A stretch of 41,298 nucleotides of DNA from Nocardiopsis xinjiangensis YIM 90004. Its GTDB lineage: Bacteria > Actinomycetota > Actinomycetes > Streptosporangiales > Streptosporangiaceae. Shown here piece after piece: positions 41,268-41,298 of this stretch (position 1 is the stretch's first letter; every line of letters starts with the position of its first letter). Where the stretch lies: the NCBI RefSeq assembly GCF_000341145.1, contig NZ_ANBE01000049.1, forward strand, positions 27,764 to 69,061. The letters run 5' to 3'. The notes under the pieces are model-generated. The model was not told the origin of the DNA. It worked only from the letters and a program-made list of their open reading frames with translations, and made no database searches. The position numbers were made by a program, and so were the translations under genes.

Positions 41268-41298
41268 CCGCAACACCCTGGAGTTCAGGGAGTTGCGG
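41268..41298 (+). terminator. Inverted repeat at the window edge, possible terminator
   Basis: The arms ccgcaac-A-ccctg and caggg-A-gttgcgg pair over 12 positions with one central A-A mismatch around loop GAGTT. It lies 51 bp after the kinase stop and reaches the last base of the window, so the stem may continue. It may be a terminator, or the border of a repeated element. Confidence 0.45.

Overview
The window is a high-G+C actinobacterial chromosome segment. The gene order ffh-rpsP-khpA-rimM-trmD-rplS-lepB-DUF2469-yraN-yifB-dprA-xerC / rpsB-tsf-pyrH-frr-cdsA, many GTG/TTG starts, the Ala/Lys/Glu-rich tails on ribosomal proteins, the GlgE glucan pathway and a ykoEDC thiamin-precursor transporter all fit an actinomycete. 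Nocardiopsis or a relative (Streptosporangiales) is my best guess, but it is an inference.

Layout. (1) 1-5465: the 3' end of ffh, then the ribosome/tRNA-modification block (rpsP, khpA, rimM, trmD, rplS), signal peptidase lepB and a DUF2469 gene. rnhB, usually found between lepB and DUF2469, is absent. (2) 5565-10032: a DNA-processing operon yraN-yifB-dprA, then ridA-xerC. It begins with a perfect 16-bp inverted repeat that buries the yraN ribosome-binding site. (3) 10033-14501: an AT-richer accessory island. All its genes lie on the minus strand: a WXG100-like 110-aa protein, an acidic 832-aa protein of type VII secretion character, a complete 900-bp IS5-type insertion sequence with inverted repeats and a 3-bp target duplication, and a two-TM membrane protein. 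(4) 14590-19871: an M23-type peptidase, then the translation/lipid block rpsB-tsf-pyrH-frr-cdsA. (5) 19955-23919: an aminotransferase convergent with an APC amino-acid permease, and a DUF418/YeiB-like membrane protein. (6) 24081-31777 (minus): glgE-treS-mak-glgB, the complete trehalose-to-alpha-glucan (GlgE) pathway. (7) 31778-34560: a 640-bp divergent control region with a CRP-like palindrome and a hairpin, then a class A penicillin-binding protein. (8) 34686-37791: a TPP riboswitch followed by the ECF transporter ykoE-ykoD-ykoC. (9) 37819-41217: an enoyl-CoA hydratase and a Ser/Thr kinase with a polytopic C-terminal membrane domain. The window ends on a hairpin.

How the genes work together. 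Most of the window is housekeeping: protein synthesis and export, then DNA uptake/recombination factors, then nucleotide and phospholipid precursors. The GlgE operon turns trehalose into branched alpha-glucan: TreS makes maltose, Mak makes maltose-1-phosphate, GlgE polymerises it and GlgB branches it. The TPP riboswitch should shut off uptake of the thiamin pyrimidine precursor when TPP is abundant. The least understood part is the 10-14.5 kb island, whose two-gene WXG100-like/large acidic protein pair is the best candidate for an undescribed secreted system. No tRNA, rRNA or CRISPR array was seen.
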